Assembly: GCF_041224425.1 (NCBI RefSeq)
Contig: NZ_JBGFGL010000085.1
Coordinates: forward strand, 62,001-126,000
Origin: Psychroserpens sp041224425
Lineage (GTDB): Bacteria > Bacteroidota > Bacteroidia > Flavobacteriales > Flavobacteriaceae
Direction: 5' to 3'
DNA length: 64,000 nt
The notes under the pieces are model-generated. The model ran no database searches and was not told where the DNA came from. It saw only the letters and a list, made by a program, of their open reading frames with translations. Below are positions 34,443-43,415 of this stretch, in pieces. The translations under genes were made by a program, and so were the position numbers. Numbering within the stretch: position 1 is the stretch's first letter; every line of letters begins with the position of its first letter.

Positions 34443-34462
34443 TATAGCTGCAGATCTAAATA

Positions 34463-35065
34463 TCACTGTCTCGTTAAGGTATAGTATCCCGAAGGAACTC
34501 TAATATCAAAAGGTTGACCATCGGCTATACTGTAAGATCCTTGAGGTTCTGTTAAATAGGCAACGATTTTCTCAACGCCATTTTCAACAATATGCCTAAG
34601 AATGATATAATTGGAAAAGTGTTTTCTATCGGGTGCAGGATCATTAAAAAACATTTGAACACGTCTTTCTGAGGTTGGACAGTCCTCACAGCTTGGGTAT
34701 GCCAATTTTTTATAGAATGATGAAAATGAAATGTAGTGCTGAGCGTCATTAATATTTGGGTTAGTAAGTCTTGGGAGAAAATCCATGATTTCTACACCGT
34801 TTTCTACATATTTATATTCTCCAATTAGCTCATCTTGATACCATTCTCCATTGAATATTTGTTCTTTTTGTATAAATTTCAATACCAATTGGGTGTCTCC
34901 ATTTTGAAATACCCATGTCCCTACATATTTATCAAATTCATTATCTAAATCTTTGTAATAGGCATTCTCTTGAAATGCACCTGAACCTTTGAGAGGAAGT
35001 ACAGGATTTTGTGCTTTACTTGATATAGTTAAAATTGATATTAATATTAAAAATGTGTTTTTCAT
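34463..35065 (-). CDS. DUF6705-like lipoprotein, paralogue 2
   Basis: 200 residues, signal sequence MKNTFLILISILTISSKAQ, in which the lipobox Cys position reads Ser (ISS rather than LSC); if so, this copy would be a soluble exported protein while its neighbours are lipoproteins. Body: YYKDLDNEFDKYVGTWVF, CEDCPTSERRVQMFF, and a long C-terminal block (HFSNYIILRHIVENGVEK) nearly identical to paralogue 3, indicating a recent tandem duplication or gene conversion. Confidence 0.7.
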   Translation of the reverse strand: MKNTFLILISILTISSKAQNPVLPLKGSGAFQENAYYKDLDNEFDKYVGTWVFQNGDTQLVLKFIQKEQIFNGEWYQDELIGEYKYVENGVEIMDFLPRLTNPNINDAQHYISFSSFYKKLAYPSCEDCPTSERRVQMFFNDPAPDRKHFSNYIILRHIVENGVEKIVAYLTEPQGSYSIADGQPFDIRVPSGYYTLTRQ

Positions 35066-35084
35066 TATAGCTACAGTTTAAATA

Positions 35085-35690
35085 TTACTGCCTCATTAAA
35101 GTATAGTATCCCGAAGGGACTCTAATATCAAAAGGTTGACCGTCGGCTATACTATAGGAACCTTGAGGTCCTGTTAAGTAGGCAACGATTTTCTCGACGC
35201 CATTTTCGACAATATGCCTAAGAATGATGTAATTGGAAAAGTGTTTTCTATCAGGTGCAGGATCTCTGAAATGCATTTGTAATCTTCTTTCAGTTACAGA
35301 ACAATCCTCACAGCTTGGGTGTTCCATTTTTTTGTAAAAAGATGAAAACCTGACATAATGTTGACCATCATTAACATTGGGATCAGTTAGCCTAGGTAGG
35401 AAATTCATGATTTCTGTACCGTTTTCAATATATTTATACTCACCTAATAATGAGTCTTTATACCAAGAACCATTGAATGTTTGCTCCTTTTTGATAAAGC
35501 TCAATACCAATTCAGTATTTCCATTTTGATGTACCCAAGTCCCAACATATTTATCCAATTCATTATCTAGGTCTTTATAGTAGGCACCATCTTGATAAAT
35601 CCCAGGATTTTTTAAGGATAATACAGGAGTTTGCGCTTTACAAGAGTATATGGTAAAAACTAATATGGATATTCTAAATATGTATTTCAT
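35085..35690 (-). CDS. DUF6705-like lipoprotein, paralogue 3
   Basis: 201 residues, lipoprotein signal ending TIYSCKAQ. Body: YYKDLDNELDKYVGTWVH, CEDCSVTERRLQMHF, and the C-terminal IADGQPFDIRVPSGYYTL shared with paralogue 2. The intergenic DNA before paralogue 2 is also similar to that before paralogue 1 (TTTCATTATAGCTRCAG), supporting unit duplication. Its ATG overlaps the stop of the preceding gene by one base (TAATG), so the pair is translationally coupled. Confidence 0.72.
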   Translation of the reverse strand: MKYIFRISILVFTIYSCKAQTPVLSLKNPGIYQDGAYYKDLDNELDKYVGTWVHQNGNTELVLSFIKKEQTFNGSWYKDSLLGEYKYIENGTEIMNFLPRLTDPNVNDGQHYVRFSSFYKKMEHPSCEDCSVTERRLQMHFRDPAPDRKHFSNYIILRHIVENGVEKIVAYLTGPQGSYSIADGQPFDIRVPSGYYTLMRQ

Positions 35691-36241
35691 TATTTATTTG
35701 CTTTAATTTCATAGCTGCCATCTCCAAAGATGTTTAATAAAATACCACCATGTAAATTGTAAGTTTCATCCCTAAAGTTTGGATCATCAATAACCACATT
35801 GCCATCCTTATCCTTAGCTATAATACGTTCTATTTTATTAAGAAAAGGCTTGAGTTTGTTATCTAAAGCCGCTTTACTTTTTTCAGTAAATAGATGAGCG
35901 TCATCAAACATGTCAAGCTCTATGAATAGCAATACTAACTTGCCATTTACACAAGTATAATATGGTGGATATCTTTGGTCATCTAATGAAACATATTGGT
36001 CTTTGATTCTATAGCTATGTTTGATATCACTTTCTTTAGCAAGTCTATCGTAATACAATATTCTTACATCAACATAACCCATCTGAGTAAACTTTGGATT
36101 TGAACCTTTGGTGTCATTAATAAAATGTTCAATACCTGAAATCAAGGATTCATTAGTTAATTCTATTTCTAGAATAGCTGCCTTCTGCGCAAAGACACAA
36201 GAAGATGTTATGAACAGACTTAAAAAAAAGTTTTTCATCAC
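35690..36241 (-). CDS. Exported protein, unknown function, inside the DUF6705-like cluster
   Basis: 183 residues (start at 36241 or at the second Met, 36238), with a signal peptide ending VFAQ. Unrelated to its neighbours: no CxxC block and no GTW motif. It contains SLISGIEHFINDTKG, VDVRILYYDRL and a C-terminal DGNVVIDDP/GDGSYEIK segment that looks beta-rich. Stop/start overlap with the next gene (TAATG) ties it to the operon. No family recognised. Confidence 0.6.
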   Translation of the reverse strand: MMKNFFLSLFITSSCVFAQKAAILEIELTNESLISGIEHFINDTKGSNPKFTQMGYVDVRILYYDRLAKESDIKHSYRIKDQYVSLDDQRYPPYYTCVNGKLVLLFIELDMFDDAHLFTEKSKAALDNKLKPFLNKIERIIAKDKDGNVVIDDPNFRDETYNLHGGILLNIFGDGSYEIKANK

Positions 36242-36245
36242 TTTT

Positions 36246-36848
36246 TTATTTCTTTAATAAAGTATACCTACCCATAGGCACGGTTGAATCATCGGGAAGA
36301 CCAGTTGGTTGTATATAAGATCCCGATAAAAACAAATCCATTTCTATTTGCTCAATAGCATTTATGGTCTTGTGTCTTAAAACACATGCTAAAGGCAGGT
36401 ATGGTAGGGTGGGATCATTAAAATTCAAATACAACCTTCTTTCACCTTGTTCACAAGTGTCGCATGGAGGTTTGTGGTTGTTGAATAAAATAGTATTACC
36501 TGAAATGTAATGTGAATCGGGATCTGTTATAGAAGAGTCATTCAGTCTTATGAGATAATTTGCTAAAATTTGTCCGTTTTCTTCATAACGATATTCTCCA
36601 GCTAATATATCATATGAACTATTTCCAATGGTACTTTGCATATTTTCTTCTTTGATAAAAGTGACTGTTAGACTATTGTTTCCATCTTCCCATTTCCATG
36701 TTCCGACAAATTTATCTAAATCATTATCAACATCTTTATAATATGCACCATTGTCATCTTCTCCATAATATTCTGTTAATGGGATGATTTGCGACTTACA
36801 AGAGTAGATTGCTAAAAAGAAATATAAAACGATAATACCACGATTCAT
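36246..36848 (-). CDS. DUF6705-like lipoprotein, paralogue 4 (first gene of cluster)
   Basis: 200 residues with lipoprotein signal ending AIYSCKSQ. Body: YYKDVDNDLDKFVGTWKW, CDTCEQGERRLYLNF and YTLLKK at the end. It is the promoter-proximal gene of the six and closer to paralogue 1 in its middle region than to 2 and 3. Function unknown; the conserved CxxC and aromatic residues suggest a small extracellular fold stabilised by a disulfide or metal (inference). Confidence 0.7.
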   Translation of the reverse strand: MNRGIIVLYFFLAIYSCKSQIIPLTEYYGEDDNGAYYKDVDNDLDKFVGTWKWEDGNNSLTVTFIKEENMQSTIGNSSYDILAGEYRYEENGQILANYLIRLNDSSITDPDSHYISGNTILFNNHKPPCDTCEQGERRLYLNFNDPTLPYLPLACVLRHKTINAIEQIEMDLFLSGSYIQPTGLPDDSTVPMGRYTLLKK

Positions 36849-36852
36849 ATTT

Positions 36853-36882
36853 TAAAGATAAACGTTACCCTTAACATTCAAA
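36853..36882 (-). promoter_or_regulatory. Predicted promoter of the small secreted-protein cluster
   Basis: On the minus strand, TTTG (36882-36879) and TATCTTTA (36860-36853) are separated by 18 bases. The -7 box ends four bases before the first ATG, so the message may be leaderless. Confidence 0.45.
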
Positions 36883-36950
36883 AAAGGTAATGAGTAAACG
36901 TTTCGTTTGAATGCGTCAACGATTTCAACTGAAACTATTGAAGGGCTATT

Positions 36951-37988
36951 TTATGGCGCAGGATTAGGCAATTCTGCATGAATGGCATCAATGGCTTTAA
37001 GCATCTCATCGCTTAAGCTAATGTTGATACTGTCAATGTTTTCTTCCAATTGTTCTAAAGAAGTAGCGCCAATGATATTACTGGTTACAAACGGTCTATC
37101 GGTTACAAAGGCCAATGCCATTTGGGCCAAACTTATATTGTGTTCTTCAGCGAGTTTCAGGTAACGTTTGGTCGCTTCCGTAGCTTTTTCGCTGCTGTAA
37201 CGCGCAAAGCGAGGAAACAACTTTAATCGCGCATTATCTGCAGCAGTTCCTTTAATGTATTTTCCAGAGAGTACACCAAAAGCCATTGGTGAGTATGCTA
37301 GAAGTCCGATATCCTCACGCATGGCAATTTCAGCCATATCACCTTCAAACACACGATTAATTAAGGAATACGCATTTTGAATGGTAATCATGCGAGGCAA
37401 ATTATGGGTTTTCGATTCTTCCAAATAACGCATCGTTCCCCAAGCTTTTTCGTTGGAAAGTCCGACATGACGTATTTTTCCAGACTTGATAATCTCGTCA
37501 AAGGTGTGGAGCACCTCATTAAAATTATCTTCCCAAGCATCGTTGGGATTGTGTTTGTAATCTCGTATACCGAATGTATTGGTTTGTCGCTCTGGCCAAT
37601 GCAACTGATAGAGATCAATATAATCGGTCTTTAAACGCTTCAAACTGTTGTTAACGGCTTCGTTAAGTGCCTCTTTACTGAAACCATTGGTTCTGATATG
37701 TGCTGTGTAATCGCCTGGACCAGCAATTTTAGAAGCCAACACCACTTTATCTCTGTTACCCGTTTTCTCAAACCAATTTCCTATGATGCGTTCCGTATCG
37801 GCATAACGTTCGGCTGTCGCAGGAACAGGATACAGTTCGGCCGTATCAAAAAAGTTAATGCCTTTATCCAATGCTAGATCCATTTGAGCAAACCCTTCAT
37901 CTTGGGTGTTTTGGTTTCCCCAAGTCATGGTGCCAAGGCATAGTTTACTGATTTTGATATCGGTTTTTGGAAGCGTTGTGTATTTCAT
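36951..37988 (-). CDS. Aldo/keto reductase (Tas-like)
   Basis: 345 residues, TIM-barrel NADP(H)-dependent oxidoreductase close to E. coli Tas. The catalytic tetrad is visible: Asp and Tyr in FFDTAELYPVP, Lys in LASKIAGP, His in LYQLHWPE. The insertion PVPATAERYADTERIIG is typical of the Tas subgroup. C-terminal coenzyme-binding region includes SNIIGATSLEQLEENI. The physiological substrate is unknown. Stands alone, downstream of the OmpA gene's 3' hairpin. Confidence 0.92.
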   Translation of the reverse strand: MKYTTLPKTDIKISKLCLGTMTWGNQNTQDEGFAQMDLALDKGINFFDTAELYPVPATAERYADTERIIGNWFEKTGNRDKVVLASKIAGPGDYTAHIRTNGFSKEALNEAVNNSLKRLKTDYIDLYQLHWPERQTNTFGIRDYKHNPNDAWEDNFNEVLHTFDEIIKSGKIRHVGLSNEKAWGTMRYLEESKTHNLPRMITIQNAYSLINRVFEGDMAEIAMREDIGLLAYSPMAFGVLSGKYIKGTAADNARLKLFPRFARYSSEKATEATKRYLKLAEEHNISLAQMALAFVTDRPFVTSNIIGATSLEQLEENIDSINISLSDEMLKAIDAIHAELPNPAP

Positions 37989-38079
37989 ATTGCGGTTTTG
38001 GTTTTAAGACGTGTAAAGATAAGAAGACCATTCAACTTATTAAAAGCGGAATGGCCTATAATGGTTTTAAATTTTATAA

Positions 38080-38106
38080 GATTCTGAATCAAGTTCAGAA
38101 TGACGG
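38080..38106 (-). repeat. REP-like hairpin behind the ompA-type gene (copy 1)
   Basis: ATTCTGAA (38081-38088) pairs with TTCAGAAT (38094-38101) around a 5-base loop. In the direction of the upstream minus-strand gene it begins about five bases after the stop codon. Same plan, flanks and position as the element at 53409, but with a compensated base-pair change in the stem. Confidence 0.65.
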
Positions 38107-38110
38107 TTCA

Positions 38111-39070
38111 TTACATTTCATTCAGAAGTTTCGAAATCTCATCCAATTTTGGTGTGAGAATGACTTCTATTCGACGGTTTTTGGCTTTGCCTTCAGCAGT
38201 TTCATTACTCGCAATTGGCGCATATTCACCACGACCAGCAGCAGTAAGATTTTCTGGATTGATTGCTGAATTTTCCCTTAGAATATTCACAATGGCTGTG
38301 GCACGCTTGGTCGATAAATCCCAGTTGCCACTCAATTGTGCATTCCCCGTATAAGGTACATTGTCCGTATGACCTTCAATCAAAATGGCGATATCTGGAT
38401 TGTCTGCCAAAACTTCTCCTAATTGCTTTACGGCTTGGCGACCTTGACTTCCAACGGCCCAGCTTCCCGATTCGAACAAGAGTTTGTTCTCCATAGACAC
38501 ATAGACTTTGCCGTTGCGTTGCTCAACCGTTAAGCCTTTGCCTTCAAAATTGGTCAATGCTTTTGAAATGGCATCTTTCAATCGGCTCATGGCAGCATCT
38601 TTTGAAGCAATAACATTCTCCAATTCTGCCACACGTTGCGAACGCGCTTCCAGTTCTTGTTTCAGTTTTTCCAGTCTCGCGTTCTCAGCTGCAAGGGCTT
38701 GTTCTTTAGCTTCTAATTGTGCCAAGAGCTCTCGGTTCTTTTTAGAGTTTTCAGCAATGGCAGCACTGCTGTTTTTTTCCAAGGCATCATAAGAAGCTTT
38801 CAGATTATCAAGGTTTGCTTTTGTGGCATCGTAATCACTTTGTAGCTTGTTGCGTTGCGCTAAAGTGGCTTCATAATCTTTTTGAAGTTTAGCCAACTCA
38901 TTTTCAGTTTTGTTTAAGGCGGATTCCAAGTCTTGATTCGTGTCTGACAATCTTCGGTTTTCTTTTTTCAGGTTGGCATATTTGGATTCTAAATCCTCAT
39001 AGATTTTTTTAGAAACACAAGAGGTAGTAAGTACAAGACTTAATGCTATTAATGACAATTTTTTGATCAT
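38111..39070 (-). CDS. OmpA-family lipoprotein with coiled coil
   Basis: 319 residues. Lipoprotein signal (TTSCVSKK, Cys18), a long Glu/Lys/Ala-rich coiled coil (about 22-165), then an OmpA/MotB C-terminal domain (about 185-310) with EGHTDNVPYTG and AKNRRIEVIL, which bind peptidoglycan diaminopimelate. It would tether the outer membrane to the cell wall in the periplasm. The coiled coil is of the kind often seen in Bacteroidota OmpA lipoproteins. It is followed within five bases by a REP-like hairpin. Confidence 0.93.
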   Translation of the reverse strand: MIKKLSLIALSLVLTTSCVSKKIYEDLESKYANLKKENRRLSDTNQDLESALNKTENELAKLQKDYEATLAQRNKLQSDYDATKANLDNLKASYDALEKNSSAAIAENSKKNRELLAQLEAKEQALAAENARLEKLKQELEARSQRVAELENVIASKDAAMSRLKDAISKALTNFEGKGLTVEQRNGKVYVSMENKLLFESGSWAVGSQGRQAVKQLGEVLADNPDIAILIEGHTDNVPYTGNAQLSGNWDLSTKRATAIVNILRENSAINPENLTAAGRGEYAPIASNETAEGKAKNRRIEVILTPKLDEISKLLNEM

Positions 39071-39088
39071 AAAATTTAGTTTTTGGTT

Positions 39089-39850
39089 TTAATGGTCTAT
39101 TTCTACTAAAATCGGACAATGGTCGCTGTGTACGGCTTCCGATAGGATAACGCTTCGTTTGATGTTTTCTTGTAAGGGTTCAGTTACCATGCCGTAATCC
39201 AATCGCCAACCTTTGTTATTGGCTCTGGCATTGGCACGATAGCTCCACCAAGTATATTCCTGGCGCTCAGGATGTAAATGTCTGTAAGAATCTATAAATC
39301 CGCTATTAATGAAATTGCCAAGCCACTCGCGCTCTTCAGGCAAAAATCCTGAAACACCTTTCATTTTCGGATTGTGGATGTCAATTTCCTCATGACAAAT
39401 ATTGTAATCTCCCAATACGACCATATTTGGAATTTCCGTTCTCAAATTATTGAGGTATTCATGAATCATATTCATGTATTCAAACTTATGCGCCAATCGT
39501 GCATCATTTGTTCCCGAAGGCAAGTACATACTCATCACTGAAAGTCCGTCGAAGTCGGCTCTCAGATTTCGGCCTTCATAATCCATAGAGTCTATTCCTG
39601 TGCCAAATTCAACATGATCAGGTTTGGTTTTGCTTAAAATGGCAACACCACTGTAACCCTTTTTTTGTGCGCTGAACCAATAGTGATGGTTGTAACCAAT
39701 TTTTTCAAAGGCTTCAATATCCACTTGCTCTTCCATAGCCTTGATTTCCTGAAGGCAAACCACATCGGCATTGGTATTGCTCAACCAGTCTACAAGACCT
39801 TTATTCATTGCAGCTCTAACGCCATTGACGTTATAGGAGATGATTTTCAT
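39089..39850 (-). CDS. xth: Exodeoxyribonuclease III
   Basis: 253 residues, complete. AP endonuclease/3'-5' exonuclease of the base-excision repair pathway. Motifs: SYNVNGVRAA (Asn), CLQEIKA (metal-binding Glu), YSGVAILSK, GDYNICHEEIDI (catalytic Asp/Asn) and SDHCPILVEI (catalytic His). It lies 18 bases upstream of the OmpA-type gene in transcription order, so the two may share a message. Confidence 0.96.
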   Translation of the reverse strand: MKIISYNVNGVRAAMNKGLVDWLSNTNADVVCLQEIKAMEEQVDIEAFEKIGYNHHYWFSAQKKGYSGVAILSKTKPDHVEFGTGIDSMDYEGRNLRADFDGLSVMSMYLPSGTNDARLAHKFEYMNMIHEYLNNLRTEIPNMVVLGDYNICHEEIDIHNPKMKGVSGFLPEEREWLGNFINSGFIDSYRHLHPERQEYTWWSYRANARANNKGWRLDYGMVTEPLQENIKRSVILSEAVHSDHCPILVEIDH

Positions 39851-39961
39851 ACTATAAAATTAAGATTTCAGCTAAAATAAATAATACTGTACTTTTACAC
39901 CATTATTTTAAGGGGCTTTTAACCATAAAATAATTTCCGCCTTAAGAAGTTATTATACTGA

Positions 39962-42900
39962 ATGAAAATTGCTGTCACACTTCTTTGTTTTCTTATGGCT
40001 TGCGCTGGATTTGCGCAAGATTCCACTTCTAATTACAGAACCAAAAAAGTAGCTGTTCGTGATAGCATTCAAATTGACACGGTTAGTATCAACACAAGTA
40101 GTTTTGTTTTAAAACTTAAAGATGGAACTGTATTGGATTCAACCTATTACAGTATCGATTTTTCCAAGTCTTTGCTGAAACTGAAAAAACCAGTTGCAAC
40201 CGACTCACTGATAATTGATTATCTGAGATATCCCGATTTTATCACACGACAATATTTCCAATTGGATGATCGCGTGATTGTTGAAAATACAGATAACCTT
40301 CAACGTTTGTACAAGCTCAATCAATCTAATGTCAATCGGTCGTTTTTACCCTTTGATGGCTTGAATACCTCAGGAAGTATTGCTCGAGGCGTGACGATAG
40401 GCAACAATCAAAACTCGGTTTTGAATAGTGAATTGGATCTTCAGATTACAGGAAAATTAAGTGATAAGGTATCGCTTAGGGCATCCATTCAGGATGCTAA
40501 TATTCCGCTTCAAGAAAGTGGTTATTCCCAACGTCTTGACGAGTTTGATCAAGTTTTTATAGAGTTATTTAGTGACTCTTGGAATATACGAGCAGGCGAT
40601 ATTGATTTAGTGAATGCTGAAAGCTATTTCGCTGCATTTACAAAACGGGTTCAAGGCTTATTTGTCAATGCTAATTTTGAAGGTGAAGCTTCTAATTCCA
40701 ATGTGTTTGCTTCAGGAGCTTTGGTAAGAGGTCAGTTTACCACAAGTCAGTTTACAGCTGAGGAAGGCAATCAAGGACCTTATAAATTACGAGGTCCGAA
40801 TAGTGAGCTGTTTGTGCTTATTGTGTCAGGTTCTGAAACGGTGTATGTTAATGGTATTCCTATTGAACGTGGTGAGACCAAAGATTATATCATTGATTAC
40901 AATGCTGGAGAGATTATTTTCAATTCTACATTTCCCATTACATCTGAAATGCGAATCACAGTAGATTATCAATATAGTGAACGAAACTTTTCTAGGTTTA
41001 CCTTGTATGGTGGTGGAAATTACGAAACCGAAAAACTGAAACTGGGTGTTTCGGTATATTCCGAAAGTGATGCCAAAAACCAACCGTTACAGCAAAACCT
41101 ATCATCTGAGCAGGTTGATATATTATCGCAGGCTGGAGATGATCAATCCTTGATGGTAGCACCTTCAGATGTTCAAGAGGCATTTAATGAGAACCGTATT
41201 TTATATAGAAAGGAGATTGTAAATGGAGAGGAGATTTTTGTGTTTTCAAACAACCCAGAAGATGAATTGTTTAGTGTTCGATTTACGCAAGTAGGAATTG
41301 GCCAAGGGAATTATAAAATAAAAACTGAATTTGATGGAGAGATATTCAATCCCTTGAGTAATGTATATGAATATGTTCCACCAATTGGAGGATTACCACA
41401 AGGAAGTTATGAACCAGTTGTTCAACTTATAGCACCAGTGAAATTACAAGTGGCAGTAATTAACGGAACCTATAAGCCTAGTGAGAAAACCGATATTCAT
41501 TTTGAGTTGGCTGGAAGTAGAAATGATTTGAACTTGTTTTCAAGTTTGGACGATGGAGACAATGATGGCTTTGCTGGAAAGCTAACGGTAAAACAGCAAC
41601 TCATTAAAACCGACAGTTTATGGAATTTGAATGCCTATGCTGATGCAGATCTCATTCAGAAAAACTTTAAAACCATTCAGCGTTTGTACAGACCTGAATT
41701 TAATAGAGATTGGAATCTTGAAAATCCGTTAGGAAATCAAGCGTTGTTGGCTTCTGGAATAGAATTGGTACATCCAAAAAAAGGTTTGGCGAATTATACC
41801 TTTGAACATTTGAATTACTCTGAAAATTTTAATGGAAATCGCCATAATATTTTTGCCAATTTAAACTTGAATAAATGGCAAGTTGTATCAAATTCTAGTT
41901 TTTTAAGTAATAATAGCAGTCTTTCAAAATCAACTTTTTTAAGATCTTTTAATCGCGTGGTGTACCAAATTAATGACAAGCAATGGGCTGGAGCTAAGTT
42001 TGCTATGGAAGACAACGAACAACGTTTAAAATCTAACGACTCACTGACTAATTTAAGTCAGCGATTTACATCTTATGAAGTATTTACAGGAATTGGTGAT
42101 AGTACCAAGGTGTTTGTTGAGATTGGATACATCAATCGTGTAAATGACAGTTTGCGATTGAATCGCATTCAAAAAGTGAACACCTCAAACACCTACTATT
42201 TAAAATCTAGAATCATAAAAAATAAAGTTACCGATTTAGCCATTTTTGCCAATTTCAGAAAGTTGACACAAGAAGATCCTGATGTGGAAGATGAGCGTTC
42301 GCTGAACAGTCGATTGAATTATAATCAGAAGCTATTTAACAACATCGTCCTTTGGAATACCATTTTTGAAACCAATTCTGGAAGGCTTCCAAGACAAGAT
42401 TTTACTTATGTTGAGGTAGATCCTGGTCAAGGTGCCTATACTTGGATTGATTACAACGAAAATGGGATTCAGGAACTCGATGAATTTGAATTGGCACAAT
42501 TTGCAGATGAAGGTAGTTTTGTTCGGATTTTATTACCAAATCAGGTATTTGTGAAAACCCATCAAAACCGTTTGAGTCAAACTTTGACAATCAATTTTCA
42601 GCAATGGGCAAATGCAGAAAGCAAGTCTAGAAAGTTTTGGTCACATTTCTACAATCAAACGGCTTTTTTGATCGATCGTAAGGATGAACGGGAAGGCAAT
42701 ACCTTTAATCTGAACCCGTTTTCATCAGATGATGAGAATCAGTTGGCATTGAATCAAAGTATTAGAAATGTACTGTTTTTTAACAGAGGAAAACAGCGTT
42801 ACACCACATCTTATACCTATTTAAATAATAGTTTGCGATCTGTGCTGTCTGTTGGGTTTCAGGAAAACCGATTGGAAAGTCATCAGTTGCAATTCAATCA

Positions 42901-43393
42901 TAAATTTGCAAAAAGCTGGTTGGCAAATTTAGAGTCAAGTTTTGAGACCAACGAGAGTGAAAACGAGAACTTCGTGTCAAGAAATTTTGAGTTGGAGGAA
43001 ATACGATTTGAACCAAAGTTGTCGTATATCTTTAATGAAAATGCGCAGTTTGACATCTTCTATCAATACACTACAAAAGACAATACAATAGGTGATAAGG
43101 AGAATTTATTACAGAATAATTTCGGATTGTCATTTACCTATAACAATGCCCAAAAAATTGCTTTGACTGGAGAGGTCAATTATTTTAAAAACGACTATGA
43201 AGGCAACCCAAACTCTCCGGTTGCTTATCAGATTTTGGAAGGTCTTCAACCGGGAAACAATTTTACTTGGAGTCTACTCGCACAGAAGAAGCTGACCAAG
43301 TTTTTGGATTTAAACTTGAATTATTTCGGAAGGAAAACCGAAACCAGTAAAACCATTCATACTGGAACAGTTCAGCTGAAAGCCTATTTTTGA
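39962..43393 (+). CDS. Large predicted outer-membrane beta-barrel protein, unknown function
   Basis: 1143 residues with a signal peptide (MKIAVTLLCFLMACAGFAQ). The N-terminal part (about 20-330) is soluble beta, including SGSIARGVTIGNNQNSVLN and VDYQYSERNFSRF. From about 330 onward, alternating polar/hydrophobic strands with aromatic girdles and a final strand HTGTVQLKAYF, ending in Phe, indicate a large barrel. A Ca-binding-like segment DYNENGIQELDEFE occurs near residue 830. I recall similar uncharacterised proteins in other Flavobacteria. No TonB plug is evident. It is divergent from exonuclease III. Confidence 0.75.
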   Translation: MKIAVTLLCFLMACAGFAQDSTSNYRTKKVAVRDSIQIDTVSINTSSFVLKLKDGTVLDSTYYSIDFSKSLLKLKKPVATDSLIIDYLRYPDFITRQYFQLDDRVIVENTDNLQRLYKLNQSNVNRSFLPFDGLNTSGSIARGVTIGNNQNSVLNSELDLQITGKLSDKVSLRASIQDANIPLQESGYSQRLDEFDQVFIELFSDSWNIRAGDIDLVNAESYFAAFTKRVQGLFVNANFEGEASNSNVFASGALVRGQFTTSQFTAEEGNQGPYKLRGPNSELFVLIVSGSETVYVNGIPIERGETKDYIIDYNAGEIIFNSTFPITSEMRITVDYQYSERNFSRFTLYGGGNYETEKLKLGVSVYSESDAKNQPLQQNLSSEQVDILSQAGDDQSLMVAPSDVQEAFNENRILYRKEIVNGEEIFVFSNNPEDELFSVRFTQVGIGQGNYKIKTEFDGEIFNPLSNVYEYVPPIGGLPQGSYEPVVQLIAPVKLQVAVINGTYKPSEKTDIHFELAGSRNDLNLFSSLDDGDNDGFAGKLTVKQQLIKTDSLWNLNAYADADLIQKNFKTIQRLYRPEFNRDWNLENPLGNQALLASGIELVHPKKGLANYTFEHLNYSENFNGNRHNIFANLNLNKWQVVSNSSFLSNNSSLSKSTFLRSFNRVVYQINDKQWAGAKFAMEDNEQRLKSNDSLTNLSQRFTSYEVFTGIGDSTKVFVEIGYINRVNDSLRLNRIQKVNTSNTYYLKSRIIKNKVTDLAIFANFRKLTQEDPDVEDERSLNSRLNYNQKLFNNIVLWNTIFETNSGRLPRQDFTYVEVDPGQGAYTWIDYNENGIQELDEFELAQFADEGSFVRILLPNQVFVKTHQNRLSQTLTINFQQWANAESKSRKFWSHFYNQTAFLIDRKDEREGNTFNLNPFSSDDENQLALNQSIRNVLFFNRGKQRYTTSYTYLNNSLRSVLSVGFQENRLESHQLQFNHKFAKSWLANLESSFETNESENENFVSRNFELEEIRFEPKLSYIFNENAQFDIFYQYTTKDNTIGDKENLLQNNFGLSFTYNNAQKIALTGEVNYFKNDYEGNPNSPVAYQILEGLQPGNNFTWSLLAQKKLTKFLDLNLNYFGRKTETSKTIHTGTVQLKAYF

Positions 43394-43415
43394 TGAATTT
43401 TTGTGTTGGCATTTT

